From JAVVHH01 sp963835135 (lineage in GTDB: Bacteria; Pseudomonadota; Alphaproteobacteria; Acetobacterales; Acetobacteraceae), in contig CAWIEF010000001.1 in NCBI GenBank assembly GCA_963835135.1, positions 248,001-312,000 of the forward strand: DNA of 64,000 nucleotides, written 5' to 3'. The notes beneath the pieces were generated by a model, which was given only the letters and a program-made list of their open reading frames with translations, had not been told where the DNA came from and ran no database searches. The position numbers were made by a program, and so were the translations under genes. Positions 8,666 to 16,663 of this stretch are shown one piece after another; position 1 is the stretch's first letter; each line of letters starts with the position of its first letter.

Positions 8666-9304
8666 ATGGCACAGCCGCCCTCCTCGGCCCCGGCCGGCCC
8701 CGGACCTGCTGCCGAGCCCGATCCGTCGATGGACGACATCCTGGCCTCGATCCGCCGCATCTTGAGCGACGAGGACAAGGCTGCGAAGCCGCCGACCGAG
8801 GGCGTGTTGGTGCTCGACCCCTCGATGATGGTCGAGGAGGGCCAGAATCCATCGGCCACGGTGTCCGAGACGCCTGGATCGAACGCAGGGCAGCCGGAGG
8901 CTGCGACCGCGTCAGAGCTGATGGACGCGAGTGCGCATGGCCACTCTGCCGCGCCGACTGAAGTGCAACCCGAGATCGGACTCCCTGTATTGGCACTGAC
9001 CGACGACACGATAGGCTCCCCCGCTCCGCCCAGCGTCGCACGAGCCGCTCCCGCGGCCACCGTGCCGACGCTGGTCGCGCCGGCGGCGGCGGAGGCGGCG
9101 GCCAATTCGGTCGGCGCGCTGATGCGCACGCTGGCCGCGGAGCGGAGTGCTGCCGTCAGCCGCGGCGTGGTCACGATCGAGGACCTGGTGCGCGAGGAGA
9201 TCCGTCCGCTGCTCAAGGCCTGGCTGGACAATCACCTGCCGCCCTTGGTGGAGCGGCTGGTGCAAGCCGAGATCGAGCGGGTCGTCGGACGCAGTACGGG
9301 ATAG
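8666..9304 (+). CDS. popZ: PopZ-like polar organising protein (DUF2497)
   Basis: 212 residues. Layout is that of PopZ: a short N-terminal interaction helix SMDDILASIRRILSDEDK (residues 21-38), a long acidic, proline-rich disordered spacer, and a C-terminal oligomerisation region GVVTIEDLVREEIRPLLKAW followed by LDNHLPPLVERLVQAEIERV. PopZ forms a polar hub that anchors ParB-parS and cell-cycle regulators in Alphaproteobacteria. Position between tolC and valS is the conserved alphaproteobacterial arrangement and supports the assignment. Confidence 0.9.
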   Translation: MAQPPSSAPAGPGPAAEPDPSMDDILASIRRILSDEDKAAKPPTEGVLVLDPSMMVEEGQNPSATVSETPGSNAGQPEAATASELMDASAHGHSAAPTEVQPEIGLPVLALTDDTIGSPAPPSVARAAPAATVPTLVAPAAAEAAANSVGALMRTLAAERSAAVSRGVVTIEDLVREEIRPLLKAWLDNHLPPLVERLVQAEIERVVGRSTG

Positions 9305-9351
9305 CGCCGCGCACCCTTGCGCGTCGGCCCCGCGCGGCTAAAGGTCAGCCG

Positions 9352-12021
9352 ATGCTGAGCAAGAGCTTCGACCATGCTGCGATCGAGCAGCATCTATATG
9401 CACGGTGGGAACAGGACGGGTCGTTTCACGCCGACCCGCGCGCGAGCGGGCAGCCGTACACCATCATGATCCCGCCGCCCAACGTAACGGGCAGCCTGCA
9501 TATGGGGCACGCGCTGACCATGACGCTGCAGGATGCTCTGGTGCGGTGGCGGCGGATGCAGGGGCGCGACGCGCTATGGCAGCCCGGCACGGACCATGCC
9601 GGGATCGCCACGCAGATGGTCGTCGAGCGGCTGCTGCCGGCCGAGGGCAACCGGACCCGGCAGGAGATGGGGCGGGACGCCTTTCTCGAGCGGGTGTGGC
9701 AGTGGAAAGCCGAGAGCGGCGGGGCGATCACGGCGCAGTTGCGTCGGCTGGGCGCGTCGCTTGATTGGCCGCGCGAGCGGTTCACCATGGACGAGGGCCT
9801 GTCGCAGGCGGTGCGCGAGGTGTTCGTGCGGCTGTATCGGGATGGGCTGATCTATCGTGACCGGCGGCTGGTGAACTGGGATCCGAAGTTCCAGTCGGCC
9901 ATCTCGGACCTCGAAGTGGAGAACAAGGAGGTCCGCGGCAGCCTGTGGCACCTGCGCTATCCCATAGACGGCACGGACCAAGTCATCGTCGTGGCGACGA
10001 CGCGGCCGGAGACGATGCTGGGCGACATGGCGGTCGCGGTGCATCCGGACGACGAGCGGTATCGCGATCTCGTGGGCAAGGTCGTGGTGCTGCCTCTGGT
10101 GGGGCGGCGAATCCCGATCATCGCCGACGCGTATTCCGATCCGGAGAAGGGCAGCGGGGCGGTGAAGATCACGCCTGCGCATGACTTCAACGACTTCCAG
10201 GTCGGGCAGCGGCACGGGCTGGAGATGCCGAGCGTGCTGGATCGCGAGGGCCGGGTCACGCTGGCCGAGATCGGCGGCGGGGGCGAGTTCTTGCGCTCGT
10301 TGGAGGGAATGGACCGGTTTGCGGCGCGCAAGGCCGTGATCGCCGAGTTCGAGCGGCTCGAGTTGCTGGAGAAGACGGAGCCGCACACGCATCAGGTGCC
10401 GCACGGGGACCGGTCGGGAGTGCCGATCGAGCCGCTGCTGACGACGCAGTGGTATTGCAACGCGGCGGAACTGGCCAAGCCGGCGATCGCAGCGGTCGAG
10501 GACGGGCGGACGACGTTCGTGCCGCAGCAGTGGGAGAACACGTTCTTCGCCTGGCTGCGCGACATCCAGCCCTGGTGCATCAGCCGGCAGCTCTGGTGGG
10601 GGCACCGGATTCCGGCGTGGTTTGGGCCGGATGGGGCGGTGTTCGTCGCGCACGACGCGGACGAGGCGGCGGCGTTGGCTCGTGAGCAATATGGGCGCGA
10701 CGAGGCGCTGACCCAGGACGAGGACGTGCTGGACACCTGGTTCAGTTCGGCGCTGTGGCCGTTCTCGACGCTGGGGTGGCCGGATCAGACGCCGGAGTTG
10801 GCGCGGTATTATCCGGGCGACGTGCTGGTGACCGGGTTCGACATCATTTTCTTCTGGGTGGCCCGGATGATGATGATGGGGCTGTACGTGATGGGCGAGG
10901 TGCCGTTCCGGGACGTGTACATCCATGGGCTCGTGCGGGACGAGCGCGGGCAGAAGATGTCGAAGTCGAAGGGCAACGTCATCGATCCGCTGGAGCTGAT
11001 CGGCGAATTCGGGACGGATGCGCTGCGGTTCACGGTGTGTGCGCTGACCGGGCCGGGGCGGGACATCAAGCTGGGGCGGGGGACGGTCGAGAGCTACCGG
11101 TCGTTCGTGACCAAGCTGTGGAATGCGGCGCGGTTCTGCGAGATGAACGGGGTGGCGCCGGTGCCGGGCTTCGAGCCGGCGAGCGCGCGGCTGCCGCTGT
11201 GCCGGTGGATGTTGGATGCGGTGAACACCGCGGTGGCGGAGGCGACGGCGGCGTTGGAGGCGTATCGGTTCAACGATTATGCGCAGGCTGCGTATCGGGC
11301 GACGTGGAACAATTTCTGCGATTGGTTCCTGGAGTTCGCCAAGCCGGTGCTGAACGGTCCGGATGGACCGGAGAAGGACGAGGTCAGGGCGACGGCGGCG
11401 CATGCGCTGGGGATGCTGCTGCGTTTGCTGCATCCGGCGATGCCGTTCGTGACCGAGCATCTGTGGGGCGAGATGAAATTCGGGGCGGCGGGCAGCCTGA
11501 TCCGAACGGCGTGGCCCCTGCCCTTGCTGGTTGTGGATGCGGCGGCGGCGCGAGACGAGTTGGATTGGGTGGTGCGGCTGGTCGGGGAGGTCCGCGCGGT
11601 GCGGGCGGAGATGAACGTCGCGCCGTCCGCGTTGGCCCCGGTGCTGCTGCGCGATGCGCGGCCGGAGACGCTGGCGCGGGCGCAGACGTGGTCGGAGGCG
11701 ATCCGGCGGATGGCGCGGGCGAGCGAGGTGGGCGCGCTCGACGGGGCGATGCCGAAGGGGAGCGCTCAGGCGGTGGTCGACGAGGCGACCGTGGTCATTC
11801 CGCTGGCCGGGCTGATCGATCTGGACGCCGAACGGAAACGGTTGGAGAAAGACCGGGCCAAGGCTCTGGCGGAAGCCGAAAAGGTATCGCGCAAGCTGGA
11901 CAACGCCGATTTCGTGGCGCGGGCGAAGGCCGAGGTGGTTGAGGAGAACCGGGAGCGATTGGCGGCCTACGAGGCCGAGGCTGCCCGGTTGGCGGCGGCA
12001 ATCGAGCGGATCGCGGCGTGA
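9352..12021 (+). CDS. valS: Valyl-tRNA synthetase
   Basis: 889 residues, class I synthetase of normal bacterial length. HIGH-type motif HMGH lies in GSLHMGH near residues 47-53 after the PPPNVTG signature, and KMSKS is at about 535-539. The CP1 editing domain carries TTRPETMLGD. The C-terminal coiled-coil arm (LDAERKRLEKDRAKALAEA) is present. It attaches valine to tRNA-Val and hydrolyses mischarged threonine. The gene follows popZ by 47 bases. Downstream of it lies ilvD, a branched-chain amino acid gene, which is functionally related. Confidence 0.98.
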   Translation: MLSKSFDHAAIEQHLYARWEQDGSFHADPRASGQPYTIMIPPPNVTGSLHMGHALTMTLQDALVRWRRMQGRDALWQPGTDHAGIATQMVVERLLPAEGNRTRQEMGRDAFLERVWQWKAESGGAITAQLRRLGASLDWPRERFTMDEGLSQAVREVFVRLYRDGLIYRDRRLVNWDPKFQSAISDLEVENKEVRGSLWHLRYPIDGTDQVIVVATTRPETMLGDMAVAVHPDDERYRDLVGKVVVLPLVGRRIPIIADAYSDPEKGSGAVKITPAHDFNDFQVGQRHGLEMPSVLDREGRVTLAEIGGGGEFLRSLEGMDRFAARKAVIAEFERLELLEKTEPHTHQVPHGDRSGVPIEPLLTTQWYCNAAELAKPAIAAVEDGRTTFVPQQWENTFFAWLRDIQPWCISRQLWWGHRIPAWFGPDGAVFVAHDADEAAALAREQYGRDEALTQDEDVLDTWFSSALWPFSTLGWPDQTPELARYYPGDVLVTGFDIIFFWVARMMMMGLYVMGEVPFRDVYIHGLVRDERGQKMSKSKGNVIDPLELIGEFGTDALRFTVCALTGPGRDIKLGRGTVESYRSFVTKLWNAARFCEMNGVAPVPGFEPASARLPLCRWMLDAVNTAVAEATAALEAYRFNDYAQAAYRATWNNFCDWFLEFAKPVLNGPDGPEKDEVRATAAHALGMLLRLLHPAMPFVTEHLWGEMKFGAAGSLIRTAWPLPLLVVDAAAARDELDWVVRLVGEVRAVRAEMNVAPSALAPVLLRDARPETLARAQTWSEAIRRMARASEVGALDGAMPKGSAQAVVDEATVVIPLAGLIDLDAERKRLEKDRAKALAEAEKVSRKLDNADFVARAKAEVVEENRERLAAYEAEAARLAAAIERIAA

Positions 12022-12040
12022 CGGTTGGGCTCTTGGGTCT

Positions 12041-12058
12041 GGTGGGCTGAAGCCCACC
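12041..12058. repeat. Short palindrome between valS and ilvD
   Basis: GGTGGGCT-GA-AGCCCACC forms an 8-bp stem. There is no T run after it, so it is a poor intrinsic terminator; it may be a dispersed palindrome or an RNA-stability hairpin. Only one copy was noticed in this window. Confidence 0.4.
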
Positions 12059-12091
12059 CTGGGAGCTACGGGCAGATATGGGAGCGGACTG

Positions 12092-13816
12092 ATGTTAAAG
12101 AAGCGGTGGGATAAGTCGCGGATGCCGTCGCGGCATGTGACGGAGGGGCCGGGGCGGGCGCCGCATCGGTCGTATTACTACGCGATGGGGCTGACCGAGG
12201 ACGAGATCAACGCGCCGTTCGTGGGCGTGGCGACGTGCTGGAACGAGGCCGCCCCGTGCAACATCGCGCTGAGCCGGCAGGCGCAGTCGGTCAAGAAGGG
12301 GGTGATCGAGGGTGGCGGGACGCCGCGGGAGTTCACCACGATCACGGTCACGGACGGGATCGCGATGGGGCACCAGGGGATGAAGTCCTCGTTGGTGTCG
12401 CGCGATGTGATCGCCGACAGCGTCGAGCTGACGGTGCGGGGGCATTGCTACGACGCGCTGGTGGGGTTGGCCGGATGCGACAAGTCGCTGCCGGGCATGA
12501 TGATGGCGATGGTGCGGCTGAACATCCCGTCGGTGTTCATGTATGGCGGGTCGATCCTGCCCGGGAAGTTCAAGGGCAAGGACGTGACAGTCGTTGACGT
12601 GTTCGAGGCAGTCGGGCGGCATGCGGCCGGGACGATGTCGGACGAGGACCTGCACGAACTCGAGTGCGTCGCCTGTCCAAGCGCGGGGGCGTGCGGCGGG
12701 CAGTTTACGGCCAACACGATGGCCACCGTGAGCGAGGCAATCGGGCTGGCGTTGCCGGGGTCGGCCGGCTCGCCGGCGCCGTATGAGGACCGGGACCGCT
12801 GGGCGGTGGAGAGCGGGCGGGCGGTGATGGCGCTGATCGAGAGCGGGCTGCGGCCGCGCGACATCGTGACCCGCAAGGCACTCGAGAACGCGGCGGTGGT
12901 GGTGGGCGCGACGGGCGGGAGCACGAATGCCGGGCTGCATCTTCCGGCGATCGCCAATGAATGCGGGATCGATTTCACGATGGACGACGTGGTCGAGATC
13001 ATGCGGCGGACGCCGTATATCGCCGACCTCAAACCCGGCGGGAAGTATGTGGCGCTGGACGTGCACAACATCGGCGGCATTCCGGTGATCCTGAAGGCGC
13101 TGATGGATGGCGGGTTGCTGCATGGCGACTGCATGACGGTGTCGGGCAAGACGCTGGCGGAGAACCTGGCCGACGTCGTGTTCCCGACGGATCAGGACGT
13201 GGTCTATCCGGTGTCGCGCGCGATAAGCACAACCGGGGGCGTGGTCGGGCTGAAGGGGAATTTGGCGCCGGACGGGGCGATCGTGAAGATCGCGGGGATG
13301 GAGAACCTGGTGTTCGAGGGCACCGCGCTGTGTTTCGACAGCGAGGAGGAGGCGTTCGCGGCGGTGAACGAGCGGGCCTACAAGGCCGGCGACGTGATCG
13401 TGGTGCGCTACGAAGGGCCGAAGGGCGGGCCGGGCATGCGGGAGATGCTGTCGACGACGTCGGCGATCTACGGGCAGGGCATGGGTGACAAGGTGGCGCT
13501 CATCACCGACGGGCGGTTCAGCGGGGCGACGCGCGGGTTCTGCGTGGGCCATGTCGGGCCGGAGGCGGCGGTCGGTGGGCCGATCGCGCTGGTCAGGAAC
13601 GGCGACCGAATCCGGCTCGATGCGGCGAAGGGCACGATGGACGTGCTGATCGGCGATGACGAGTTGGCTATGCGGCGGTCGGCCTGGACCCCTCGGGCCA
13701 CCAATTACAACAGCGGAGCAATCTGGAAGTTCGCGCAGACGGTCGGCCCGGCCCATCTGGGTGCGGTGACGAACCCGGGGGCGCGCGCGGAGACGCACTG
13801 CTACGCCGACATCTAG
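12092..13816 (+). CDS. ilvD: Dihydroxy-acid dehydratase
   Basis: 574 residues. It dehydrates 2,3-dihydroxy-3-methyl acids to 2-oxo acids in valine, leucine and isoleucine synthesis. Iron-sulphur ligands are visible: Cys129 in GLAGCDKSLPG and the cysteine cluster ECVACPSAGACGG at about 192-201, as in the IlvD/Edd family. The conserved C-terminal TDGRFSGATRGFCVGHVGPE is intact. The ATG at 12092 has GGGAG eight bases upstream; the reading frame stays open further upstream into the valS end, which is not a plausible start. Confidence 0.97.
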   Translation: MLKKRWDKSRMPSRHVTEGPGRAPHRSYYYAMGLTEDEINAPFVGVATCWNEAAPCNIALSRQAQSVKKGVIEGGGTPREFTTITVTDGIAMGHQGMKSSLVSRDVIADSVELTVRGHCYDALVGLAGCDKSLPGMMMAMVRLNIPSVFMYGGSILPGKFKGKDVTVVDVFEAVGRHAAGTMSDEDLHELECVACPSAGACGGQFTANTMATVSEAIGLALPGSAGSPAPYEDRDRWAVESGRAVMALIESGLRPRDIVTRKALENAAVVVGATGGSTNAGLHLPAIANECGIDFTMDDVVEIMRRTPYIADLKPGGKYVALDVHNIGGIPVILKALMDGGLLHGDCMTVSGKTLAENLADVVFPTDQDVVYPVSRAISTTGGVVGLKGNLAPDGAIVKIAGMENLVFEGTALCFDSEEEAFAAVNERAYKAGDVIVVRYEGPKGGPGMREMLSTTSAIYGQGMGDKVALITDGRFSGATRGFCVGHVGPEAAVGGPIALVRNGDRIRLDAAKGTMDVLIGDDELAMRRSAWTPRATNYNSGAIWKFAQTVGPAHLGAVTNPGARAETHCYADI

Positions 13817-13889
13817 GGTGTGATCCGGCGCACGCGGAAAAGCCGGGGCTAAGCGCATCGTCCTGCCGTTGCAACAGAAGGAGGCAGCG

Positions 13890-14597
13890 ATGCAGGACGA
13901 GCCCCGGATCATTGACCATGCGCCCGTGCTGGCAGCAGCGCAGGCTGACGCTGGGCGGGAGGGCGCCCGCTTAGGTACTCATGACCATTGGTCAACTGTG
14001 GCGGCTGATCCACCATGCGCCGACAATGACGACGAGCGAGCGCACAGAGTTCGCAGCTTCGATCAAGGCCCGGTAGCATCCCGCTCGCCAAGGAAAGCGA
14101 GCGGGATGGAACCAGTCGGCACGAAGAGCGATCGGCCCTACCACGACCTGTTCGGCCGCGTCGAACAGTTCGCCTATGTCGCGGTCGGCCTGCTGCTGAT
14201 CGCGGCTGCGATCGTGGCCGTCGCCGGCGCGGTGGCTCTGGTCTGGCATGGCATGCTGGACTGGACGAATACGTCGGCGGTCTTCGAGGTCGTCGACCGG
14301 CTGTTGTTCGTCCTAATGCTGGTGGAGATCATGCACACGGTCAGCGCGTCCATCCGGACCGGCGGCTTGACGGTCGAGCCGTTCCTGGTGGTCGGACTGA
14401 TCGCGTCGATCCGGCGCGTGCTGGTGATCACCCTGGAGACGTCGGAGGCGATGCGCGGGCACGCTTGGAGCGACACCGTCTCGGCACAGTTCCACGCCTC
14501 GATGATCGAACTCGGCGTGCTGGGCGGGCTGATCCTGGTGATGGTAGTCTCGATCTTCATGCTCCACCGGATCCCGAAGGAATCCAAGCAGACCTGA
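13890..14597 (+). CDS. PsiE-family (phosphate-starvation-inducible E) membrane protein
   Basis: The conserved part starts near ATG 14106 and runs about 163 residues. It has four hydrophobic segments (YVAVGLLLIAAAIVAVAG; LLFVLMLVEIMHTV; FLVVGLIASIRRVLVITLE; LGVLGGLILVMVVSIFML), the pattern of PF06146 PsiE. The biochemical role of the family is unknown. Two starts are possible. ATG 13890 has a textbook AAGGAGG with a 5-base gap and would add a 72-residue polar N-terminal extension. ATG 14106 begins the conserved region but lies inside the hairpin at 14078-14107. The coordinates use the start with the better ribosome site; the shorter protein may be the true one. Confidence 0.7.
   Translation: MQDEPRIIDHAPVLAAAQADAGREGARLGTHDHWSTVAADPPCADNDDERAHRVRSFDQGPVASRSPRKASGMEPVGTKSDRPYHDLFGRVEQFAYVAVGLLLIAAAIVAVAGAVALVWHGMLDWTNTSAVFEVVDRLLFVLMLVEIMHTVSASIRTGGLTVEPFLVVGLIASIRRVLVITLETSEAMRGHAWSDTVSAQFHASMIELGVLGGLILVMVVSIFMLHRIPKESKQT
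14078..14107 (+). promoter_or_regulatory. Hairpin overlapping the inner PsiE start codon
   Basis: An 11-bp perfect inverted repeat (14078-14088 with 14097-14107) closes an 8-base loop containing AAGGA. The 3' arm covers the first two bases of the ATG at 14106. As RNA this would expose the ribosome site in the loop while pairing the start codon, so it could tune initiation at 14106 or simply be a coding-region palindrome. Confidence 0.45.
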
Positions 14598-14603
14598 GGC
14601 CGG

Positions 14604-15371
14604 CTAAGCGAGCGTGACCAGGACGGGGACGTGGTCGCTGGGTTGGGGCTGGTCGCGTTCGTCGCGGTCGGGCGCGACGGACACGAGGCGTTCGGCCAAA
14701 TCCGGCGAGAGCAGCGCGTGATCGATGCGCAGGCCGAGGTCGCGACGCCACGCGCCGGCTTGGTAGTCCCAGAACGTGTAGGCCTTGCCGCGGGGCTGGA
14801 CGGCGCGGAGCGCGTCGGTGAACCCTTGCCAGAGCATGGTCCGGAACGCGGCGCGGGTCTCGGGGCGAAGAAGTGCGTCGCCGGCGGGCAGCGTGCCGGG
14901 GGCGAAGTCCTCGTCGGTGGGGCAGACGTTGTAGTCGCCGGCAAACACGCAGGGCTCGTCGGCATCGAGCAGCGCCTGGGCGCGGTCGGCGAGGCACTGC
15001 ATCCAGCGAAGCTTGTAGGCATAGCCGTCGCTGCCGCCGGAGTTGCCGTTCGGGAGATAGAGGTTGCCGAGGGTGACGCCTTCAGCGCGGACCTCGAGAT
15101 AGCGAGCTTGCGGATCCTCTTCCATGCCGGGGAGGCCACGGCGGGTGACTTCGACCGGCTGCTTGGAAAGGATGGCGACGCCGTTGTAGGACTTTTGGCC
15201 AAGAATCTCGGCCCCATAGCCAAGTTCCTCGAACGCTTGAGTGGGAAAGTTCGCGTCCTCGCATTTGATCTCCTGCAGCAGCAGCAGATCAGGCTGATTG
15301 CGGCCCAGCCAAGCGACGACGTGCCGCTCGCGCTGTCGAATTGAATTGACGTTCCAGGTGGCGAATTTCAC
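14604..15371 (-). CDS. xth: Exodeoxyribonuclease III
   Basis: 255 residues. It is an AP endonuclease and 3'-5' exonuclease of base excision repair. Motifs of the exonuclease III/APE1 fold are in place: ATWNVNSIRQR at the N terminus, LLLQEIKCED with the metal-binding Glu near residue 36, NLYLPNG, GDYNVCPTDEDF, RIDHALLSP and the final SDHVPV catalytic His. The start ATG at 15371 begins the family's usual MKxATWNVN. The stop lies 6 bases from the PsiE-type gene on the other strand. Confidence 0.95.
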   Translation of the reverse strand: MKFATWNVNSIRQRERHVVAWLGRNQPDLLLLQEIKCEDANFPTQAFEELGYGAEILGQKSYNGVAILSKQPVEVTRRGLPGMEEDPQARYLEVRAEGVTLGNLYLPNGNSGGSDGYAYKLRWMQCLADRAQALLDADEPCVFAGDYNVCPTDEDFAPGTLPAGDALLRPETRAAFRTMLWQGFTDALRAVQPRGKAYTFWDYQAGAWRRDLGLRIDHALLSPDLAERLVSVAPDRDERDQPQPSDHVPVLVTLA

Positions 15372-15388
15372 GGTTCCGGCCAGCAGCC

Positions 15389-16663
15389 TTACTCGGCGGC
15401 CAGCTTCGAGACCGGCTCGCCGATGGCGCCGGAGTTGCGGATGGCCGCGATACGGTCGGGGTCGAAGCGTAGGACGTCGCGCAGGATTTCATCGGTGTGC
15501 TCGCCCAGCAGGGGAGAGCGCTTCACCTCGGTCGGGCTGTCGGACAGCTTGATGGGATTGCCGACGGTCAGGTAGGAGCCGCGGGTCGGGTGGGGCACTT
15601 CGACCAGCGTGCCGGTGGCTTTGAGAGAGTCGTCGGCGGCGATCTCGGCCATCGAGAGGATGGGGCCGCAGGGAATGTCGTGCTGGTTCAGCTCCTCCAT
15701 CGCCTCGAACTTCGTCTTGGTCATCGTCCACTGCTCGATGCGGTCGAAGATGGATTTGAGCTTGGGCAGTCGGGCGGCAGGCTTGGCGTAGGCCGGGTCG
15801 GTTTTCCAGCCGGGCTCGCCGATGACATCGCAGATCGCTGCCCAGACCGGGGCTTGGGTGATGAAGTAGATGTAGGCGTTGGGGTCGGTCTCCCAGCCCT
15901 TGCACTTGAGGATCCAGCCCGGCTGGCCGCCCCCGGATGCGTTGCCGGCGCGGGGGACCGAGGCGCCGAACTCGCCGTCGGGATATTGCGGGTATTCGGT
16001 CAGCGCGCCGTGCGCCAGGCGCTGCTGGTCGCGGAGCTTGACGCGGCAGAGGTTGAGCACGCCGTCCTGCATCGCCGCGGTAACCTTCTGGCCACGGCCG
16101 GAGGTGTTGCGCTGGTAGAGCGCGGCGACGATTCCCAGGGCCAGATGCAGCCCGGTGCCGCTATCGCCGATCTGCGCGCCGGTGACGAGCGGCGGACCGT
16201 CGTCGAACCCGGTGGTGGACGCCGAACCGCCCGCGCATTGGGCGATGTTCTCGTATACCTTGCAGTCCTCGTAGGGACCCGGCCCGAACCCCTTGATGCT
16301 GGCCAGGATCATGCGCGGATTGATCTGCTGGATGCGGTCCCAGGTAAAACCCATGCGGTCGAGCGCGCCGGGGGCGAAGTTCTCGACCATCACGTCGCAG
16401 GTCTCCATCAGCGCCTCGAGGATCCGTTTGCCCTCGGGGTTTTTGCTGTCGATGGTGATCGAGCGCTTGTTGCTGTTGAGCATGGTGAAATAGAGGCTGT
16501 CGGCATCCTTGATGTCGCGGAGCTGGCCGCGGGTGATGTCGCCGACGCCGGGGCGCTCGACCTTGATGACGTCGGCGCCGAACCAGGCGAGCAGTTGAGT
16601 GCAGGTCGGGCCCGACTGCACGTGGGTGAAGTCGAGGATCTTCACGTCTTGCAGGGCCTTCAT
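15389..16663 (-). CDS. frc: Formyl-CoA:oxalate CoA-transferase
   Basis: 424 residues, class III CoA-transferase. It moves CoA from formyl-CoA to oxalate. The N terminus MKALQDVKILDFTHVQSGPT and the segment SIKGFGPGPYEDCKVYENIA closely follow Frc enzymes, and the catalytic Asp lies in QIGDSGTG at about residue 166. Its ATG overlaps the stop of oxc by four bases (ATGA), giving the standard oxalate catabolism pair in which oxalyl-CoA decarboxylase regenerates formyl-CoA. It is the last gene of a minus-strand operon starting at 20425. Confidence 0.95.
   Translation of the reverse strand: MKALQDVKILDFTHVQSGPTCTQLLAWFGADVIKVERPGVGDITRGQLRDIKDADSLYFTMLNSNKRSITIDSKNPEGKRILEALMETCDVMVENFAPGALDRMGFTWDRIQQINPRMILASIKGFGPGPYEDCKVYENIAQCAGGSASTTGFDDGPPLVTGAQIGDSGTGLHLALGIVAALYQRNTSGRGQKVTAAMQDGVLNLCRVKLRDQQRLAHGALTEYPQYPDGEFGASVPRAGNASGGGQPGWILKCKGWETDPNAYIYFITQAPVWAAICDVIGEPGWKTDPAYAKPAARLPKLKSIFDRIEQWTMTKTKFEAMEELNQHDIPCGPILSMAEIAADDSLKATGTLVEVPHPTRGSYLTVGNPIKLSDSPTEVKRSPLLGEHTDEILRDVLRFDPDRIAAIRNSGAIGEPVSKLAAE

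Noticed and set aside
9574..12057. An 827-codon open frame antisense to valS, and a 605-codon frame antisense to ilvD (12095-13912)
   Set aside because: Both are rich in Arg, Pro and His and have no domain motifs; they are a by-product of GC-rich codon usage opposite highly conserved genes.
12041..12058. valS/ilvD palindrome as a riboswitch or attenuator
   Set aside because: Only an 18-base palindrome is seen, with no leader peptide, T-box or alternative pairing.
13817..13868. Imperfect GC-rich stem after ilvD as a terminator
   Set aside because: The stem is short (about 6 bp), the loop long and there is no T run.
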